Positions 13,888 through 15,236 of a DNA stretch of 15,236 nt are shown one piece after another (the first letter of the stretch is position 1; each line of letters starts with the position of its first letter). The notes beneath the pieces were generated by a model. It worked only from the letters and a program-made list of their open reading frames with translations, was not told where the DNA came from and searched no databases. Source of the stretch: Dehalococcoidia bacterium UBA2588. GTDB taxonomy: Bacteria; Chloroflexota; Dehalococcoidia; Lucifugimonadales; UBA3495. The position numbers and the translations under genes are program-made. Where the stretch lies: contig DDKW01000029.1 in the NCBI GenBank assembly GCA_002339805.1, positions 19,038 to 34,273 on the forward strand, read 5' to 3'.

Positions 13888-15236
13888 ATGACAATTATCA
13901 GAAAAGATACAAATGACACTCAGGATGAAATACGGAAAATTATAAAGAACGCGCTGGTGGGGACATTGATTGACGCGCGTATTAACAGCGATGCACCAGA
14001 ATTGTATGATAATTCTAAAGTGGTGTTGGAAAGACGTTACTTAGGTAAAGATCGGAGCGGTAATGTATTAGAAAACTTTGAAGATATGTTTACAAGGGTG
14101 GCAGAGAATTTAGCCGAAGCAGAAACTAATTACGATAATTCTAAGAGTGCTAAACAAGATGCCATAGACGAGTTCAGGTCAGTAATGAGGAAATTAGATT
14201 TCTTGCCAAACTCTCCGACATTAATGAACGCCGGCAGAGATTTGCAACAGTTGTCAGCATGTTTCGTTTTGCCTGTTGAAGATTCTCTTGAGACGATATT
14301 TGAGCGTGTCAAGCACACGGCAATCATCCACAAGAGTGGAGGAGGAACAGGGTTCTCTTTTAGTCGTTTAAGACCGGAAGGCGATACCGTCGGATCGACG
14401 GGAGGCATCGCTTCAGGTCCTGTGAGTTTTATAAATGCATTTGATGCTGCTACCGATGTTGTGAAACAAGGAGGAACTAGAAGGGGAGCAAATATGGGAA
14501 TCTTAGAGGTTACCCATCCCGATGTAATGAAGTTCATCACGTCTAAAGAAGATGGCACACATTTGAACAACTTTAATATCTCTGTGGCAATCACTGAGGA
14601 ATTTATGGAAAAAGTTGCAGATAACCAAGAATACGATTTGATCAACCCTCATGATGGCTCGTTGGCTGGCACTCTCAATGCAAAAGAAGTATTTGATACC
14701 ATGACAGAACTAGCTTGGAAGACAGGGGATCCAGGGATTGTATTCTTGGATAGAATCAATAGAGATAATCCTAATCCTCAATTGGGCAAGATTGAAAGTA
14801 CTAACCCATGCGGCGAACAACCACTTTTGCCATATGAGTCATGCAATCTTGGGTCGATTAATTTAGCTCATATGGTGCATTTTAACGGAGATATAGTTGA
14901 AATAGACTGGGATAGATTAAGCCAGACTGTGAAATCTTCCGTTCATCTACTAGATAATGTTATAGACATGAACAATTATCCTATTGAGGCTATCGCCGAA
15001 ATGAGTCGTACCACGCGTCGAATTGGTGTAGGTATAATGGGATTTGCTGATTTACTAGTGCAGTTAGGGATCAAATATGATTCTTATGAGGCTGTGGGAC
15101 TAGCAGAAAAGATCATGGAGAGAGTTCAAGTAGAAACTCATAATGCCTCTGAAGAACTAGCTGAGATTCGAGGAGCATTCCCAGCGTGGGAAGGCAGCGT
15201 GTATAACCAGGGAGTTAATCGGAGGAAAATGAGGAA
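13888..15236 (+). CDS. nrdJ: Adenosylcobalamin-dependent (class II) ribonucleotide reductase, 3'-truncated by window edge
   Basis: Reduces ribonucleotides to deoxyribonucleotides with a thiyl radical generated from coenzyme B12. The frame is open from ATG 13888 (AAAGGGA just upstream) to the right edge, giving 449 complete codons. The family active site is visible: Cys125 in LSACFVLPV and Cys319 in YESCNLGS as the probable redox pair, and Cys308 within NPCGEQ as the thiyl radical site with Asn306 and Glu310. The Cys308/Cys319 spacing of 11 matches Thermotoga NrdJ. Other blocks: FLPNSPTLMNAG, HKSGGGTGFSFSRLRP and RRIGVGIMGFADLL. The N-terminus shows no obvious ATP-cone, so allosteric activity control by an N-terminal cone is not evident here. 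Oxygen-independent chemistry suits low or variable oxygen, provided B12 is available. Confidence 0.95.
   Translation, partial: MTIIRKDTNDTQDEIRKIIKNALVGTLIDARINSDAPELYDNSKVVLERRYLGKDRSGNVLENFEDMFTRVAENLAEAETNYDNSKSAKQDAIDEFRSVMRKLDFLPNSPTLMNAGRDLQQLSACFVLPVEDSLETIFERVKHTAIIHKSGGGTGFSFSRLRPEGDTVGSTGGIASGPVSFINAFDAATDVVKQGGTRRGANMGILEVTHPDVMKFITSKEDGTHLNNFNISVAITEEFMEKVADNQEYDLINPHDGSLAGTLNAKEVFDTMTELAWKTGDPGIVFLDRINRDNPNPQLGKIESTNPCGEQPLLPYESCNLGSINLAHMVHFNGDIVEIDWDRLSQTVKSSVHLLDNVIDMNNYPIEAIAEMSRTTRRIGVGIMGFADLLVQLGIKYDSYEAVGLAEKIMERVQVETHNASEELAEIRGAFPAWEGSVYNQGVNRRKMR

Noticed and set aside
14130..14645. 171-codon reverse-strand open frame inside nrdJ
   Set aside because: The opposite strand encodes uninterrupted, conserved class II reductase motifs; the reverse frame is a codon-usage artefact.

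Overview
The window is a stretch of core bacterial chromosome, roughly 40% G+C by eye, and almost every gene can be assigned to a known family. Gene content and order point to a Chloroflexota bacterium of the Dehalococcoidia/SAR202 type. The clues are topA-xerC-aroQ-efp-xseA-xseB in one run, a tig-clpP-clpX operon, a division cluster reduced to rsmH-ftsA-ftsZ with no peptidoglycan genes, and nrdR next to a B12-dependent (class II) ribonucleotide reductase. The placement is inferred from synteny and not proven. I see no rRNA, tRNA, CRISPR array, transposase, prophage or integrated element.

Region 1 (1-6062, plus strand) is a tightly packed operon that enters from the left: topA (5' end missing), xerC, aroQ, efp, xseA, xseB and a divergent PurN-like formyltransferase. 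Gaps run from -8 to +23 nt, so translational coupling is likely at several junctions. The products cover DNA topology, site-specific recombination, shikimate synthesis, translation and exonuclease VII. Region 2 (6054-9365, minus strand) is the protein quality-control operon tig-clpP-clpX: the ribosome-bound chaperone followed by the protease and its unfoldase. clpX and the formyltransferase gene overlap tail to tail by 9 bp.

A 349-bp divergent intergenic region (9366-9714) separates the tig operon from the division cluster. It carries an extended -10 promoter for tig, a plausible plus-strand promoter lying in a large imperfect inverted repeat, and a strong intrinsic terminator about 40 nt before rsmH. 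The terminator implies either a short (~90 nt) untranslated RNA or attenuation of the division operon.

Region 3 (9715-15236, plus strand) holds rsmH, ftsA, ftsZ, nrdR and the first 449 codons of nrdJ, which runs off the right edge. FtsA and FtsZ keep what is needed for a Z-ring tethered to the membrane, although the usual cell-wall genes are absent between them and rsmH. The nrdR-nrdJ intergenic region has a good sigma70-type promoter, a palindrome just upstream of its -35 box, and two degenerate NrdR-box-like sites exactly 31 bp apart at the predicted transcription start. This fits repression of nrdJ by the neighbouring NrdR.

No clearly new system is evident. The points most worth checking are the terminator in the rsmH leader, the nrdJ control region, the reduced division cluster, the altered EF-P tip loop and the divergent formyltransferase.
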